Assembly: GCF_949987515.2 (NCBI RefSeq)
Contig: NC_082692.2
Span: 86,499,488-86,563,487, forward strand
Length of the DNA: 64,000 nucleotides
From: Delphinus delphis
Taxonomy: Eukaryota; Chordata; Mammalia; Artiodactyla; Delphinidae
Reading direction: 5' to 3'
This document shows positions 21,480 through 33,062 of this stretch, piece after piece. The notes under the pieces are model-generated. The model did not search any database. It saw only the letters and a list, made by a program, of their open reading frames with translations, and was not told the DNA's origin. How positions within the stretch are numbered: position 1 is the stretch's first letter; every line of letters starts with the position of its first letter. A program made the translations under genes and the position numbers.

Positions 21480-22200
21480 AAATAAGTTTTATTACTTATG
21501 ACGCTTGTTACAGATGGTGAGGCAGGCTTTCTTCAGGACCATCGTGACAGGTGGGTAGTGTCCACTGCAATGGGATGTTACAGCGTGGGAGAGAGATTGG
21601 GCCCAACCCTGAATACAGCATGAGAAAGCGGGGATGTATACCAAAGGAGCAGGCTGGGGGTCCGTGGATGGGAAATTACTAAGAGGGAAACATACGGGGT
21701 CCAGAGGATTCTGGCCAAACCAACTAACAGGATTCTTGCCGAGGCCAGGCCAGGGTAATCAGACATCACCTGGGGAATGGTGGCGGATGAGGAAAGTGGT
21801 CAGATATCGAGGGTGATCGGTCATCGAAGGTGTGGGGAATTTTGATTAAACTAATTCAGCCGGGTTCTTGCTAAAACTGGATTTTACAAGGGATCTAGGA
21901 AAAGGTTCGGGAGCCTGACTAAAGCGTGGTCAATAAAGTGTCTTTGTTGGGGTTTAAAAATAAGGTTCATCGAGGTCTAGAAATCCGAAAGTTTCTAGTC
22001 CTCTCTTCAAGGGAGAATTCTGTTGCCTGAATTAATTACACAGAGTTGAACCTGCCTTTAGAACACTGTGGTACTTGCCCCAGACTGCATCTATGCAAAG
22101 TGCTTTATAACGCGCCTAAAAAGCCTGAGAACAGGGACTTAAGTTCCGTCTGCGTAGGCCAGGTGGTTTGATTCTCTGGGGACCTGCTTGCTCATAAACG
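21480..22200. repeat. Possible laurasiatherian interspersed repeat, unassigned
   Basis: The stretch with 'gcaggctttcttcaggacca', 'attctggccaaaccaactaa', 'ggtaatcagacatcacctgg' and 'ctggattttacaagggatct' reads like sequence I recall from several artiodactyl genomic contexts, but I cannot name a family or find its ends. No reading frame of note. Treat as a hypothesis for a repeat search. Confidence 0.25.
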
Positions 22201-22844
22201 TTTGTAGGGGTGGTGGAATTCAGCGTGAGACTTGCTTTAATCGTGACCTACCACCTGGCTAGGAACAGGGGTTTGAGGAGACCTATGGTTCTCAGCCACC
22301 TCTAAACATTGGACGTTACCCAGAGTCACTAAGAGAGCTCGGCAACCATTAATGGCCAGTTGACTTGGTCATCTTACAACAAGAGAGCGATAGACCGTTG
22401 TTGAAGGAAGACCTGAATGGGAGAGGCGGGGGTGGGTTGAAGAATGTGGAGACAGAGTTGAAGGACCTTGATGACTGACTTACGTGGAGGTGCAGGGCGG
22501 GCGGCAATGATGCCTGGTCCTGGGAGCAGGTTTTGAGGTGTGGGTTGGTTGAAGGAGTCTTATTATTCCATCTTGTAAACTGGGCTGGTCCCTGACTCTT
22601 TTAGGAAGCAGACAGTGTTGGTTTTTGATAACCTCTCACCTCTCTTTCACTGTGGCCCATTGTGAGATATTTCTTCCCCCAGTGCTTCGTCTTAAGTAAC
22701 ATCCTGCCTGTCTGGTGTGCTGTGTGTAACAGCAGGCTCCCAGGCTTTGTTTTCCAGAAAAGGCGCTTCAGGGTCATCTATTGACCCAACCTTTGTTGTG
22801 ATGATTATGGTTGGAAATCTCATGGGACTCCAGCCCATGTAAAT
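22201..22844. other. Unassigned sequence
   Basis: No gene or clear repeat. Confidence 0.35.
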
Positions 22845-23470
22845 AAATCTTTTATATTCAACTCATTTTAGATTTACTGAAAAGTTGCAAAAATACTGTA
22901 GAGAACTCTCTGATACTGCTCACCTTACTTGCCCTTAGCATAACATCTTATATAACCACAGTGTTATTATCAAGAATAAGAATTTGATATTGGCATGATA
23001 TTATTAACTGAACTACAGACCTTATTTGAAATTCACCAGTTTTTCCTCTGACGCTCTCATTCTGTTTCAAGATCCCATCTAGTCTCACGTGTTGCCTTTG
23101 GTTGTTATTTCTCCTTAGTTTCCTCCAGTCTGGGACAATTCCTTGATCTTTCCTTGTCTTCGTGACCTTGATACTTTTGAAGAGTACTGGTCACTTATTT
23201 TATAAATAAACCTCAATTTGGGTTTGTTTGATGCTTTCTCATGATTGAACCGAGGTTATGGATTTTGGGCATGAATTTAACAATAATATTGTATCCTTCT
23301 CAGTGAATTATATGAAGGTGTTCACGATGTTGATATGTCTCATTACAGGTGAGGTTTTCCTTGATTGCAGCTTGGTACGTTGGTGTTTGCCAAGTTTCTC
23401 CTGTGTAAAGTTACTATTTCCTCTTGTAGTTGATAAGCACGTCTGTGATTTTAAACCTGGTAGCATGCCA
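22845..23470 (-). repeat. Old L1 (L1M-type) fragment
   Basis: The blocks 'tactgaaaagttgcaaaaat', 'taacatcttatataaccaca', 'gaccttgatacttttgaaga', 'tgctttctcatgattgaacc' and 'gttgatatgtctcattacag' follow a long antisense segment of old mammalian L1 3' sequence. Many substitutions and small gaps indicate great age. The 90-codon frame at 23258-23530 lies mostly in it and is not a gene. Confidence 0.65.
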
Positions 23471-24850
23471 GTGAGGGTACTGAAATTTTGGACAGGAGAA
23501 ATTGTCCCCCTCCTCCCAGCCTTCCTTTAAAAAGCATCCCTTTGAACACGGTGGCTCGTCCTGGAAAACCCACGCAGAATGGTTGATACAGCTCAAATGA
23601 AACTATCTTACGGCTGCTTCGGTGGCAATTTTAAAAGATGGAAAAAGTGATAATTCCTTTCTCCCTACCACCGTTAGTGTAGAACCCATCTTTGATCATT
23701 TTATCTTCCTGATGAAAAACGTCTGGGTTCCAAATGACTGTAGGAAAATGCTCTAACTACTCCACGTGCCACCGAGGACCCTCCACAGTAGGACTGCGAT
23801 CGACTTTTCCATTTTCCTTCTTACTTCCTCTCTCCTGTGCCCTCCACGCCCACAGATCCCATATGTCCGCCATGTTCAACCAACAGCGGTCCTTGGGTCT
23901 CTGTTTTGGCTTATGCTGTCCTCTCAGCCAGACGTCTCTTCTTTTCTCACCTCTGCCTCTTAAAATGCTTCTTTTGTGTGGATTACATCATTAGTTAATT
24001 ACATCATTAGTAATTAAGCTATTGTCTCTCAGCTCCGAACCCACCTTTCTCTATTCTGCTCTGCGAGGCTTGGGACACTGCACACCACATTTCTGCTTCG
24101 GTCAACTGCTTCCTAGGAGGCTCTGCCAGTGTGGGGAATTAGAGGATACTGGAAGCTCTTGTCTTCCTGTGAGCATCACCCCAGTCATTCTTCTTCATGC
24201 CAGCAGTGGCATTTCCTTCTCGTAGCAGCACCGGAATTCATCTGCAGGTTTCCCAGCACTGTCAGAATCAGCCACGCCGTACCTTCTGAGACGCTGGTCC
24301 TAGCTGCCCGTGCCCTCTCCTTGGATATCAGAGTCCCAGCCGCATGGGAACCCCTCATTTAAGCTCAGAGTTCACAGCACCAGCCTGGCAGTACCTCATC
24401 CCCAAAGATCTGCATTTTCAGCTCTGCAGAGAACCTTCTCTAAGCTTTGAGGTTCTAATAATTCCAACCTCTTCCCTTGGTTCCTGCAGTCCTGGGAGTG
24501 GTAGCTTTCTCCCTAAGTGGTCGCTTAATGTTCCCTTTTTGCTCTTTATAAAGTTAACAATCTGATCCTTAGGTAATGCTTATTTTTATTAAATTCTGTG
24601 TTACAAAACCATGCGACCAAACAAAAAACCCTGGTATCGTTTCTCTCTCCTGATGGGACCCTGAATGATATGGACATTGGTACCAGGGGCAGTCCTAAGA
24701 AACTGGTGCTCCAAGATGGGTTTGGGGCTTTGTTTCATGGGGCCCTAAGGCTTGGGCACGGCTGGATTCTGCCAGCGGCAAGTGCGCTGCTGGGACTCCA
24801 TGCAAGCAGTCACATCGTAATTTGTGGTACCTTCTGAAGCAAGGATCAGG
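23471..24850. other. Unassigned, possibly an old repeat at 24000-24600
   Basis: 23984-24015 holds a short direct repeat of 'acatcattag' with period about 18. 24020-24600 contains 'ctcagctccgaacccacctt' and other phrases that suggest an ancient LTR or LINE remnant, but no ends are visible. Open frames at 24022-24565 are short and in conflicting frames. Confidence 0.3.
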
Positions 24851-25207
24851 GGTCCACGTGACTTCTGTCCTTGACTGTAATGGCAGTCGTGATGACTACT
24901 AAGATGACACGCTCAGATATTTAAGCTCTCGGCTCATGTCATGGATACAGAACCAGAGAGCTTCCCGGCAATCTGAAAACAAACTTGCTTACTTACATCA
25001 TAGTTGGAGATGATGGTGACTCTCTTTGTTATCATGTTTCCCTGGTTTGAGAGAAAGAGAGAGAATATGAATAAACCCAGCTTGGTTAAGAAGTCTCCCC
25101 CTGTACAATGAAGCTCTGGCCAGGCAGGAAATGCCCCACAGTGGGAACAGGGCCGCCAGCTATGAGCAGCTATTTCGCACAGCAGAGGGTGGAGGCAATA
25201 CACCAAT
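24851..25207. other. Unassigned sequence
   Basis: No gene or repeat recognised. A cacgtg E-box-like 'ccacgtgac' lies near 24855, without supporting context. Confidence 0.35.
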
Positions 25208-25214
25208 AGTTGTC

Positions 25215-25925
25215 TTTTTAAAAAATTGAGATATAATTTACATATAACACTGTGTAAATTTAAGGGGTACAACGTACTTGATACATTTATATTGCAGTAT
25301 GCTTGCCATCGTAGCAATAGCTAACAGCTCTGTCATGTCACGTCATTATCATTTGTTCTAGTGATGGGAACTATTCAGATCCAGTCTCTTAGGAAGTTTA
25401 ATGTTTTATTGTCTCTAATCAGTGTACTATGTATTAGGTCTCCACCAGTTGCAAGTATAAGCCCTTAAACAACATCTACCCAATTCTCCTGCCGCCAGCC
25501 CCTGGTAACCCATTCTACTTTCTTTTGTTCAAGATTACACATATATGAGGTATTTGTCTTTCTCTCTTTGACTTATCTCACTTAGCATAACGTACTTAAG
25601 GTCCATCTATGTTGTTGCAAATGGTGGGATTTCCTTCCTTCTCATGGCTGGGTAATATTCCATTGTATATATGTGCCACATCTTCTTTATCCATTCATCT
25701 GTTGATGGGCACTTAGGTTGTTTTCCTATCTTGGCCATTGTAATGATGCTTCAGTAAACATGACAGTGCATATATTTGATAACCTCTTCTCATTTCCCTG
25801 GGGTCTATACCCAGAAGTAGAATTGTTGAATTGTATGAGTTGTAGTTTTAATTTTTTGAGGAGCCTCTACTCCGTTCTCCATCGTGGCTGCACCAGGTTA
25901 CATCACCACCACCACCAGTTGCTGC
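25215..25925 (-). mobile_element. L1 3' end, 5'-truncated, older copy
   Basis: In reverse orientation: 'aattgagatataatttacat' (3' UTR), then complement of ORF2 with 'gggtaatattccattgtata', 'cattcatctgttgatgggca', 'tatacccagaagtagaattg', ending at 'ctccatcgtggctgcacc'. Divergence and missing bases are greater than in the L1s at 4.3-6 kb and 51-52 kb. A weak TSD candidate (agttg...ttta) exists on the two sides. Confidence 0.85.
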
Positions 25926-28060
25926 CTTTAGAATAGGTATGGGGGTGCAGACCGTGGCCCAGGGGAGGAAATCTAGCGCCTGGTCACCTTGAGGGTGGGG
26001 AGAATTGTTTTCCAGCTCAATCTCAAAAACAGAGTCTGACCTTTAAAGCGAAACGGCCTCCGGCCGATATATGAAGAAGTTGTTTTCAAGAAGGACTTTG
26101 AGATTCAGGGCCAGAGCCTGGCCGCGCTGCACCTTGGTAACAGAGCAGGACTCCGAGTGAGGGAAAGGGACAACCTTTCCTTTTCTTCACGGAGCTCAGT
26201 ATGGCTTTAGAACGGCAGAGACCGAGGGTTGCTTGGTGCCGTGTGCCCCTTGAAAACCGTGTGTGTTTCGTCTTTGGGAGTCTTAAGGAGACTGCAAGCC
26301 AGGCAGAGAAACAGCCTTCTTGAAGGGGAGAAGGGGTGGGCAGGGTGGGGCTCCTTCACCCAGCAGATGCCAACGGGACGCCAGAGAGAAAGACACATCC
26401 AAAGGACTTCCCTAAATAGTGAGAGATTTTGAAGTGGCGTCTGAAGAGCCAGTGTAATTCAGATATAAGTGTAATTTCATTTATGCTCTCCTGCTGGCGA
26501 AGCTTGGGATTGCTCAGGTTACATTAAAACCTGCCTAAACAACTTTTTTCTTTTTTTTAAAACATAGTATTGTTATTCTGTACCATGAGCCTATGGCAGG
26601 CTCTCCTTATCCTGAAGACTTAAGTGTTTGAAACCCAGACCAAGAGAATGGCAAAGAAAGCCGTGGACATAAATCCCCTGGTTTTCACTTGCATGTCTTT
26701 TTCACTGGCATCTTTTCAGAGTTTCCAGGAGAATGAAGCTGACTGGCAAGGGGCTTCTGAGACCGTCAATTCCTCAGAGGCACTTTGGAGTTTGTCATTA
26801 GCAGACCTGGCCAAGCACACATGGAAATAGCTCATTACTTGTTTTACCTGTTGTTTTAAGAAGGGAGCTTTGAGACACTTTGAATATTTTGCTGTAGGGG
26901 TTTTGGCAAAACATATTTCAAATGCAGGGGGCGGGCAGAACAAACAGTGGGAAAGAGCAAATGAGTGTCCTCTGAAGGAACGCTAGTTAGGACACATGTG
27001 TACGTTGCTTGAGGATGTAAATGAGAACACTTGGAGACCCCCTGGTATTATTTCTGAAGCCCTTTACTTATTATTCATGGTTTCATTATGGCCCCTTTTA
27101 TTCACAGACACATCTAGGAGCAGGGGAGGGGAGGGGGCAGTTGCTGTGGTTAGCCTTAAAAAAATAAAAAAAACTAAACATAAAACTCGCCATATATTTT
27201 AGAGTTATAGGTGCATGCATTTTTTTCCCCCCTTCCATCAAATCTTACTTTTCCATTTTAGCCACATAAATGGTTGTCATAGTGACATTTGCTTCCAGCC
27301 TCCGTAGCTTTGGTACGGAGAAGAAAGCTCAGACAGCATCCAGTGACCGTAAATTCAGCTCTAACTGTCTCCTTAGCTCGCTGAAACTCATCAGAAACAA
27401 GGGCTGTCGTGGAGCCTCTCCTGCTATCACAGAACAAGTGAAAATGACGTTGAAATTAGGCTACAACGGACCCTTTGTCTGAGTTACTCAGAATGGTGTT
27501 ATTCACTTTTAGGGCAGAGTTTGCAAGCTCAGCATTCCAAAGAACATTTAGCCACAGCAAAAGTCATGATTTCTGTGATCCAGCAGTAAAGTAGGACGTT
27601 GAAATCCTTCTAATAATCTCTGCATATCTTGGGTCTGGAGTCGACCCTTAGCAGTGGTGAGATGGCTCAAAAAATAATTTTTCAAAATTTCTTCTCTAAA
27701 GATATTTCCTTAAAGATTTTTTTTTGTTTTTTCATTGAAAGATTTAACTATAATCTGGAGGCAAAGTCTTCAGGTTAAATTCAGCAGTTGAAGGTTCTAA
27801 GGTATTGAGCAGACTGTGGAAGACCGCTGAGGTGGAACTAATTTATGGGGGAGGGGATGGAAAAGTAACTTCCTGGTCTTAGTTGAGGTTGAGGGTCCGT
27901 CAAGGACTGGTCATTTCCCTCAAGCCTTTCCTGGTGGTCATGTGGGCCTTTTGCTGTGGCCAGTCTAACGTCCATCAGAGTAGGACACGCAGCTGTCAGC
28001 AGTGGCACAAAATATGAAAAAAAAAAAGGCAAAGATGACCCGGGATAATATATCATCCGA
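25926..28060. other. Unassigned sequence, possible conserved noncoding DNA
   Basis: About 2.1 kb with no gene or clear transposable element. A small (caccac)n patch lies at 25900-25918. 27240-27500 has the look of unique conserved DNA ('atggttgtcatagtgacatt', 'cagctctaactgtctcc') but this is a judgement from texture only. Confidence 0.35.
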
Positions 28061-28590
28061 GATGCTTTTGACTGCAAGAAAGAAAATAGCACCTAAAAGT
28101 GGCTTAATTTGTTTGGACTTATTTTTCTTTTTATAACAAGAAGTCAGGAGGTAGAGAATTCCAGGGTTGGTTCAGCCAACCCATAATGCCGTAGATCTGG
28201 GTCATTGTCTCTGCAGTTTTCTTACTCTTCGCCTCCTGCTGCCACTTCAAGTTCACATCCTGAGTTGTCATCATCTGTTGTTGAAGGAGGGAGAAGATGG
28301 GCAGGCTCCGCTTGCTCTTCCATCTGTCTCTTTTTCTCTTTCTCACGCACTTTCTTTTTTAATCTGAGATCTCTCTCTGGTCCTGCAGATATCCACTTAT
28401 GTTCACTGGTAGGATCGTATCACACGACAACCCCTGGTGCCAGGAAGGCTGGGAAATTGAGTGTCTGGCATTTTTAGTCTCTATTGTGGGAGGTGGAATC
28501 TGCCTACAGAGTAGAAGGGAGAAGTAAATGGTTGGGGTTGAGTGTTGAGAACCAAAAATGTCAGCCCTAGATGGAGTTTGGGAATGAAAA
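28061..28590. repeat. Ancient interspersed repeat, probable LTR or LINE remnant
   Basis: The blocks 'aagtggcttaatttgtttgg', 'aagaagtcaggaggtagaga' and 'ccagggttggttcagccaac' follow a common old repeat whose copies read 'actggcttaagcaa', then 'tccaggggtaggttcagc'. The overlapping frames at 28131-28598 are therefore not genes. Family name not assigned. Confidence 0.45.
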
Positions 28591-28614
28591 AACTTCACGG
28601 CATTGCTTTGCCCC

Positions 28615-28760
28615 TCTAGTCTGACTTAGGAGGAAACTGGCACCAGAATAGAATAGATGACCTGCCCGCACAGCTTGGTGTCAGGTGCAAAATTTGAGTC
28701 TAGATCTTCCGGCTCACAGCGTCAGTGAGGCTGACGATGACTAACGTCTGACCTGCGTAT
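28615..28760 (-). repeat. MIR SINE fragment
   Basis: The blocks 'taggaggaaactggcaccag', 'gatgacctgcccgcacagct' and 'gtctagatcttccggctcac' follow the complement of MIR. Old copy. Confidence 0.55.
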
Positions 28761-30865
28761 TCCAGCTGGCACAGTGAGGGCTTTGTTCAGCGTGCCTCAG
28801 CTTGCCTAACTTCTGCCTTTAGCATGGAGGGGCCCACAGGCTTCTCAGAGCAGAGGGCACCGATGCTGCGGCGTTTCGCTTCTCCTGCTGAAAAGTGGCC
28901 AATCGTTGCTTCCTAATTAAAGATCAGACATGATTTCAGATGGTCCCCTTCCTAAGCTGTCACGGGAGATGTTCCTCATATCTGTCAGTGGCGCTGATCA
29001 TGTTGTCATTCTTGGCAACGAATTCCTGGAATGAATAATAAAATTATAATAATCTCGCACCAGAGGGAGGACAACCAATTTGTAAAGTCCATTAAGAATT
29101 GAGCAAAGGATTGTCCTCTAATGAGGTGGAGCACGTCACGGAGACCATACATCAAGCTGCTCTGTCACCGATGCACAAAGGGATCCTGGAGGGAGGGGCT
29201 CCTGCAGGGCTGGCAGACAGGGCGCGTTGTCCTGGAGGCACATTTACATGTTGTCATTGATGGGCTGCCAGAGAAGGGAATGGCAAGAAGAACACCAGCG
29301 TTCTCCATTGTGAGGCCTGAGGAGTGTTTATGTCACCAGTGATTCATTCCGCATAGGGCAAGAAGCATTACTCACCATTTCCTCGTGTGCCAGAAAGAGA
29401 AATGGAATCAACGGGCATATCATCTCCTTGTTGGAAGATGACAGCTCCCTTATTATAAATCCCCAATAAATTGATGGAAGAGCCGTTCAAGCTTCATAGA
29501 TATAAATGTTTCCTGGGATTGATGGAAAGTTATTGCTAGAAATGACTTACAGTTTAGGAACCAATCTTTGAATTTTGAGGTATTGTTTTTGGTTTTTGTT
29601 TTTCCTCTAGATGTCATGATGCCCCTCAGAGCAGCTGAGTACAAATGGCAAAGTTTTTCCATTGACCCCTTTCCTGTACCCACCATTTTCCCACTTCTGT
29701 TGCTAAACATTTATAGCTTAAGAAAAGTTAACTTATACCTTCTTTTTGGAGGAAATCTTCTTCCTTTTGAAACTCCTTTATAGGGGAATTTAAAAAGTAC
29801 AAATCTCCTCGTGACTCTTGGGGAGATGGAACCCTTCCCTGGTAGCACAGAAGCTAAACTACTGCTTGTTACTGTATTTTAAGGAGTTGAAGTGTTTTAT
29901 TCAATAGATATCTTAGCATTTTTGCTTTCAGTGTCGTTTGTAAATCAGGGTGTTGAGCCCCTTGACTGTCCCTTTGGGAAGGGATTGTGGCTGCAAATGG
30001 CTTATCTGTTGAGTTATCAGAGTGCTTCTCCCATGTAGCCTCCAAGGGCCATTTGGGGACTGTCACTTGGTATTTATATTAACGTTGATACTCTTTTTAA
30101 CCGAGAGCTTTGACAAATGGAACTGGATCGTTTGTCCAGCACCAGGAGCATGTGGGCACTTAATAAGTACCAATCAATAGCTTTTGCTGATACTGGAATG
30201 TGGACCCATCTGCTTCCCACATGGCTCCATGGGGAGAGATGTGTCGATAGCTTGTGATTTATTCTAAAAAAAGATGCTAAGGGCTGACACTCTGTTGCCT
30301 TTGTTGAACCTGCGCTGGTTATGACGGTTACCCAGGTGATGCCGTTTCTGTCTGTCATTTGCTGGGAGCCAGCACTACAGTTCGTCTTCCACCCGATTTG
30401 CCCTACTTTTAATTTGCCCCAAGAGCACCTGACTGGGGGGTGAGGGTGTTGTCTGTAACCCTGCCAGCCTTCCAAATGGCTTTGAACCCACACCTCAGCC
30501 TCCTCCCTGGACTTCCAAGAAGTCAGAGTTGGCCCTTCCACACTTCACCTAGCTTCTCCAAAGCGGGCAGGATTCTGGTGACTGCTACCTTCTTGCCGTT
30601 TCTACAGGAATTGATTCATGCCACCTCTTCCCCCGCAGTCCCAATGCTACATGGATGTGGTGTATAACAACGGTTTACAGAATTTGAGGGTAACGGAGGA
30701 GGAGAGCACAGGGAACATGTTCAATCTGAGAATTAGATATCACTTTTTTTTTTTTTAAACCAGTGCCTTGGTTTCCCTCTCTAGGGGCACCCTCACGGGT
30801 GGTCTTGACGACTTCGGTTCCGGACTCCTGCCATGCTACTGCCTCCGCTCTCCTCTTTGCTTATT
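28761..30865. other. Unassigned sequence with a candidate conserved noncoding element
   Basis: No gene or clear repeat. 28885-29135 contains many homeodomain-like AT cores in non-repetitive DNA ('ttcctaattaaagatcaga', 'tgaataataaaattataat', 'cctctaatgaggtgg') and is the best candidate in the window for a conserved enhancer-type element. A 155-codon minus-strand frame at 30074-30541 has no recognisable domain. Confidence 0.3.
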
Positions 30866-31310
30866 CAGTCGACAAATTTTTTTTTTTTTTTTTTCCGGTA
30901 CGTGGGCCTCTCTCTGTTGTGGCCTCTCCCGTTGCGGAGGACAGGCTCCGGACGCGCAGGCTCAGCGGCCATGGCTCACGGGCCTAGCCGCTCCGCGGCA
31001 TGTGGGATCCTCCCGGACCGGGGCACGAACCCGTGTCCTCTGCATCGGCAGGCGGACCCTCAACCACTGCGCCACCAGGGAAGCCCCCAGTCGACAAATT
31101 CTGAGGATCTACTGTGCATCAGGCGCTAGACCAGACGCTTAGACACAGACCAGTAAATGCAAAACAGACTCCAGCCTTGACGTGAGGGGGCTTTTAGTTT
31201 ACAATGGAGGGTTACAGAGGGGAGGAGAGGTTAAGTGCACTACACACAAATGAATTCTAGCTGCGATAAACTGAGATGAGGACTAAAAGAAGGAAAACTG
31301 GGTTCTGTGA
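30740..31310 (+). repeat. Ancient mammal-wide repeat split by a SINE
   Basis: Across the CHR at 30879-31087 the host sequence reads 'attcagtcgacaaatt' then 'ctgaggatctactgtgcatc', 'aggcgctagaccagacgctt' and 'gacgtgagggggcttttagt', the same old family as 18470-18680. Family name not assigned. Confidence 0.4.
30879..31087 (-). mobile_element. CHR SINE, short form
   Basis: Oligo-T at left, 'ccggtacgtgggcctctctc', then the complement of the head at right. The 13-bp TSD cagtcgacaaatt is perfect (30866-30878 and 31088-31100). It forms an inverted pair with the CHR at 31328. Frames in this interval are SINE shadows. Confidence 0.95.
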
Positions 31311-31327
31311 ACAAGATTAGTATTACA

Positions 31328-31542
31328 GGGCTTCCCTAGTGGCGCAGTGTTTGAGAGTCCGCCTGCCGATGCAGGAAACATGGGTTCGTGCCCCGGTCCG
31401 GGAGGATCCCACATGCCGCGGAGCGGCTGGGCCCGTGAGCCATGGCCGCTGAGCCTGCGCGTCCAGAGCCTGTGCTCCGCAACGGGAGAGGCCGCGGCAG
31501 TGAGAGGCCCGCGTACCGCAAAAAAAAAAAAAAAAAAAAAGG
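31328..31542 (+). mobile_element. CHR SINE, short form
   Basis: Forward copy: gggcttccctagtggcgcag at the start, a B-box-like gggttcgtgcc near 31382, then 'ccatggccgctgagcctgcg' and an A tail of about 20 bases. The flanks ttagtatta at 31317-31325 and 31543-31551 are a perfect duplication, possibly two bases longer. Confidence 0.95.
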
Positions 31543-31625
31543 TTAGTATTATATCTTCCCTGTTTCCTAGCTCTGTACATCTCCCCGCTTTTACAGGTCA
31601 CCTTTGAACCTGTGGAACTCCAAAT

Positions 31626-31742
31626 CTCTCTCTCCTCATCTTTCTTTCTTTCTGTCTTTCTTCCTTCCTTCCATCCCTTCCTCCCTTTTTCTTTCTTCCC
31701 TTCCCTTTCCTCCCTTCCTTCCTTCCTTCCCTCTCTCTTTCA
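31626..31742 (+). repeat. Pyrimidine-rich microsatellite (CTTT/CCTT)n
   Basis: A run of about 115 bases almost entirely C and T, built from cttt, ccttt and cctt units. The complementary strand reads as a Lys/Arg/Glu/Gly-rich open frame, which is an artefact of the simple repeat. Confidence 0.92.
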
Positions 31743-32065
31743 CCTCTTTTTGTTTTGATGGCCTCATTCCAGATCTGTCCCAGGTTGGGGATCCTCCCCT
31801 TTCCCACCCAAAGAGACTATCAAAATACTTCCTTAAAGAAAGGGCCACCTCCCTGCAGAAGAAATATGCTACCACTCTCCTATGGTAAGACCCCAGGGAT
31901 GTGGTTTTATTTTAAATTACAATTATTTGCTTTCTGAAACACTGTCTTAATATTTTGTTTTAAAATGTGAGATGTCCAAAATGAGGGTGTGAAAGTTGTT
32001 TTAGATGGTTTCTGGGAGAATATTAACCAACAACATATTTCATAGTGATACAGACATTTTCTCCA
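31743..32065. other. Unassigned sequence
   Basis: No gene or clear repeat. Confidence 0.35.
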
Positions 32066-32217
32066 CCTCCTTTTATTTTTATTGAGATATAGTTGACATA
32101 TAACATTGCATTAGTTTTAGGTGCATAACATCATGATTTGATATATGCCTATATTGTGAAATGATTACCACAATAAATTTAGTTAGCATCCATTCCACAA
32201 AGTTACAGTTTACACAC
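32066..32217 (-). repeat. L1 3' UTR fragment
   Basis: 'tttattgagatatagttgac', 'cattagttttaggtgcataa' and 'gaaatgattaccacaataaa' are the antisense of an L1 3' UTR. A TG/TA microsatellite follows. Confidence 0.7.
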
Positions 32218-32220
32218 ATA

Positions 32221-32258
<38 letters not shown>

Positions 32259-32260
32259 AT
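32218..32260 (+). repeat. (TG)n(TA)n microsatellite
   Basis: A compound repeat of about 12 TG units followed by about 8 TA units, next to the L1 fragment. Confidence 0.92.
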
Positions 32261-32839
32261 CTATGATTTTTTTTTTCTTATTTCATTATTGCTCCTTCCC
32301 TCCCTCTCTTCTCTCCCTTCTTTCTTTCATATTCACTGGAGGGTAAAACCTGCCACTTAGCAGTTGCCCATTTATGCGTTAGCAAACATTTTTATAGTAC
32401 TTTTATGTTCCAGGCACTGTTCTGAGCACTCATTCCAAATTGATACTGTCGATTGGGTCCAAGAAAAAAATCTCAGCTTGGTGCTGTTATGATTTGGTTA
32501 TTTCCCCCTCTGAGTCCATAATGACCAGCTCTGGGCTCAGAAGCTCTGACGTCTAGCTAGAGTTATAGAACTCTGTTTGGTTTTGTTTCATTTTACTATC
32601 TTATTTCAAAGATTATCTTCTACTTATAGAAATCGACTAAAAGTTTCTTTTCAAAGTAAGTTTATTGTTAATGTTACATATAACATGATGGATAAATACA
32701 TTAGGGTGGGTAGTGCCCGGATATAGCAAAATCATGGAGCTAACTAGACTGTCTAAAGCTTGGAAGTCCTTAGTACCATGTGTTTCAGCAGAGAATGCAG
32801 TGGGCAGGCTCATGTCGTGTAATGAGGATGGAAAAAGAT
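32261..32839. other. Unassigned sequence
   Basis: No gene. The stretch near 32380-32430 ('ttatgttccaggcactgttc') belongs to an old MIR/L2-class repeat but is too short to delimit. Confidence 0.4.
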
Positions 32840-33062
32840 ATTGGGTTAAGGTCAGAAGACCTGGTGTGAATCCAGGTTTTGCCCCATCTTGTCTACGTGG
32901 CCTTGGGTAAGTCACTCTCCCCTCTCAGCCTTGATTTCTTCTCCTTCCAAATGATGATGGATACCGGGCTGCTGTAAAGATTAAATGGGAAAAAGCTTGA
33001 GGAAATTCTTGGCATGGTGTCTGGCAAGTAGTTGATGTAGAACAAATGTTTGTTTTTAAGTG
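32840..33062 (+). repeat. MIR SINE
   Basis: A good MIR: 'agacctggtgtgaatccagg', 'acgtggccttgggtaagtca', 'ctcagccttgatttcttctc', 'tgtaaagattaaatgggaaa', 'atggtgtctggcaagtagtt'. Confidence 0.78.

Noticed and set aside
25900..25918. Short caccac repeat as a CRISPR-like or coding repeat
   Set aside because: It is a 19-bp simple-sequence patch at the edge of an L1; no spacer pattern exists.
26125..26165. Stretch resembling the 3' end of Alu or 7SL RNA ('ggtaacagagcaggactccg')
   Set aside because: The similarity is limited to a few words, no 7SL body or A tail is present, and Alu is primate-specific.
31598..31888. Highly basic Lys/Arg/Glu/Gly-rich frame on the minus strand and Leu/Pro/Ser/Phe-rich frame on the plus strand
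   Set aside because: Both are artefacts of the pyrimidine microsatellite.
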